Positions 62,743 through 64,000 of a stretch of DNA of 64,000 nucleotides are shown here, one piece after another. Position numbers and translations under genes: made by a program. The first letter of the stretch is position 1. Every line of letters begins with the position of its first letter. The DNA is from Heyndrickxia acidicola (lineage in GTDB: Bacteria > Bacillota > Bacilli > Bacillales > Bacillaceae_C). A model generated the notes under the pieces. It worked only from the letters and a program-made list of their open reading frames with translations, ran no database searches and was not told the DNA's origin. The stretch spans positions 4,212,001 to 4,276,000 of the forward strand of contig NZ_KV440953.1 of the NCBI RefSeq assembly GCF_001636425.1. Direction: 5' to 3'.

Positions 62743-63855
62743 ATGGTGAAATCAATCGGAATTTTGGGCGTTGGCCAGGCGGGCGGGAATGTTGCTGAGA
62801 TTGCCTCAACCATGGGCTTTCCAACCGCCCTTATCAATACGAATCAGCGTGATGGCTTAGTGAACACAAGAGTGGAGAAGAAGTATTTTGTGCCGGGATA
62901 TAATGGAGCAGGGCAGGACCGCTCAATAGGGCTAAAAGCGATTCAGGATCACTATCTCGAGATCATTTCGTTTGTAAAGCAATCCTTTAAAGATATCAAT
63001 CTGCTATTGGTGGCTTTTTCTACAGATGGGGGTACCGGGTCGGGTATGAGCCCGTTATTAATTGATTTATTAACAGACCAGCTGCCTGATATCAGTGTGG
63101 GTGCGATTGCGATTGTACCAGAGCGAAACGTGCTTGCGGGCAATCGAATCAATACAGCTGAATGTGTCCAGGAGCTTTCCAAAATAGAGGGGCTTGCTTC
63201 AGTATTTCTGGTAGACAATGATCAAGTGCGCAAGATGAATCCACAATCCAGCAAGCAGCAGATTTATGCTGCATCGAATCATCAGGTAATGGAGGCCATA
63301 AACAGCGTATTGCAGATTACACAGAAAAGCTCCTTTTACGGGAATCTGGATGAGACGGACCTTATTAATATTCTTAATACAAGAGGTGTTACGATCATCT
63401 CTTCAACCGTCGTTACAGACGCCAAATCCACTTCAGATGTGACCAGCAAAATCCATCGTTCCTGGGCCAATTCGATCTTTTGCCCTGTAGAATCAACAGG
63501 CGTTATTCGGGCCGGCCTTATTTTTGAAGGTCCTGAGCATTTCACCAAGCTGATTAATGTGCCGGCCATATTTGAAAGAGTAGGAGAACCGCTGCAATTA
63601 TTTGAAGGAACCTATGTCACGGAAACGGACCCTACGATCACCACCGTTTTAGCCGGTCTGCCATTTCCTTCGCGCAGACTATTTGCTCTTGAGGAATCCC
63701 TCGAGAAAAACAAAGATCGTTTACAAACTCTTGTCAGCAATGAATACACCCAAAAGTACGAATCCCGCATCTCCTGGGCATCCAATTTAAAAATTAAAAA
63801 ACCTGTAAAACAGGAAAGCTCCGTGTCTTCCAAGCTTTCAAAATACCAGAGATAG
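62743..63855 (+). CDS. Tubulin/FtsZ-superfamily GTPase, FtsZ- or TubZ-like
   Basis: 370 residues. The Rossmann part begins GILGVGQAGGNVAEIASTMG; the tubulin signature is STDGGTGSGMSPLL (residues about 94-106), and the T7 catalytic loop is NLDETDLINILNTRG (residues 201-215), where both Asp residues align with FtsZ NLDFADVxxIM. The C-terminus is basic (NLKIKKPVKQ, KLSKYQR) and lacks the FtsZ peptide that binds FtsA/SepF. The first Gly of the usual GGGTG is Asp. It should bind GTP and form filaments. Plasmid or phage segregation TubZ proteins, or a chromosomal FtsZ-like paralog, are the options; no TubR-like gene adjoins it. GAAGGAGGCGATG precedes ATG 62743. Confidence 0.85.
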   Translation: MVKSIGILGVGQAGGNVAEIASTMGFPTALINTNQRDGLVNTRVEKKYFVPGYNGAGQDRSIGLKAIQDHYLEIISFVKQSFKDINLLLVAFSTDGGTGSGMSPLLIDLLTDQLPDISVGAIAIVPERNVLAGNRINTAECVQELSKIEGLASVFLVDNDQVRKMNPQSSKQQIYAASNHQVMEAINSVLQITQKSSFYGNLDETDLINILNTRGVTIISSTVVTDAKSTSDVTSKIHRSWANSIFCPVESTGVIRAGLIFEGPEHFTKLINVPAIFERVGEPLQLFEGTYVTETDPTITTVLAGLPFPSRRLFALEESLEKNKDRLQTLVSNEYTQKYESRISWASNLKIKKPVKQESSVSSKLSKYQR

Positions 63856-63954
63856 CCTTTGTGTTAATGAGGATTTGAGTATGACCGTGATAAGCTAACG
63901 GGTTCTGTTTCCTATCACAAAACTTGATTTTACAACTAAAAATGCATATCTATT

Positions 63955-63978
63955 CGCACCGTATATGCGGTGCGTTTT
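63955..63978 (+). terminator. Terminator after the tubulin-like gene
   Basis: CGCACCG and CGGTGCG arms with a 6-base loop, then TTTT. The remaining bases to the window end show no gene. Confidence 0.75.
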
Positions 63979-64000
63979 CCTTTAGAAAATCAAAATAGCC

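Overview
The window reads as chromosomal DNA of a low-to-medium GC, endospore-forming Bacillaceae (Bacillus sensu lato). Support comes from strong GGAGG-type ribosome binding sites with many TTG starts, a T-box leader on asnS, SigD-like promoter sequence, a YjcZ-type small sporulation-associated peptide, and close relatives of B. subtilis YveA, YugJ, YuxH, YppF and Maa. The species cannot be named from this sequence. No rRNA, tRNA, CRISPR array or intact insertion sequence was seen.

Layout. 0-9.8 kb: a LysR regulator, a RodA/FtsW-family (SEDS) protein, a pgaC-pgaD-like pair for poly-N-acetylglucosamine synthesis, a YbjQ protein, an EAL-HDOD protein and a chemoreceptor. A possible SigD-driven small RNA lies between the polysaccharide genes and the YbjQ operon. 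9.9-16.9 kb: small membrane proteins, DUF3885, GrpB, a stand-alone ATP-dependent DNA ligase, a second chemoreceptor and small orphan genes. 17-26 kb: aspartate/proton symporter, DHA2 exporter, GNAT, a six-copy tandem repeat of 52 bp, NUDIX, maltose acetyltransferase, YjcZ, a Gly-rich peptide, and a decayed aldo/keto reductase beside a MerR regulator. 26.4-29 kb: a blasticidin-S deaminase homologue and a two-component system. 29-37 kb: YppF, iron-containing alcohol dehydrogenase, divergent LysR/MFS genes with a structured leader, a macrolide-type glycosyltransferase and T-box-controlled asnS. 37-43.3 kb: a DMT transporter behind an erm/cat-like leader-peptide attenuator, an orphan HExxH protein and a MarR-regulated 14-TM exporter.

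43.5-52.7 kb looks like an accessory cassette array. Single same-strand genes (methyltransferase, SRPBCC plus YciI, aldo/keto reductase, azlD plus thioesterase, DinB, MFS, acetyltransferase, VOC) are separated by eight diverged copies of one intergenic element. 52.8-58.6 kb is mostly minus strand: MerR-SDR, DUF5946-PhzF, and LysR-MFS. 58.7-59.5 kb holds a tandem expansion of a GC-rich dispersed repeat also found at 17.2, 35.1 and 56.2 kb. The window ends with an enoyl-CoA hydratase, a secreted papain-like protein plus lipoprotein operon, and a solitary tubulin/FtsZ-like GTPase.

Themes. Several transporter genes sit next to their own regulator (LysR-MFS twice, MarR-DHA2), and the DMT transporter carries an attenuator in its leader, suggesting inducible drug or metabolite efflux. 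PgaC/PgaD, the EAL-HDOD protein and two chemoreceptors suggest a lifestyle-switch theme. The points most worth following are the DMT attenuator, the cassette-like array, the tubulin-like protein, the 52-bp hairpin array, the blasticidin deaminase, and an azlB-azlC deletion fusion.
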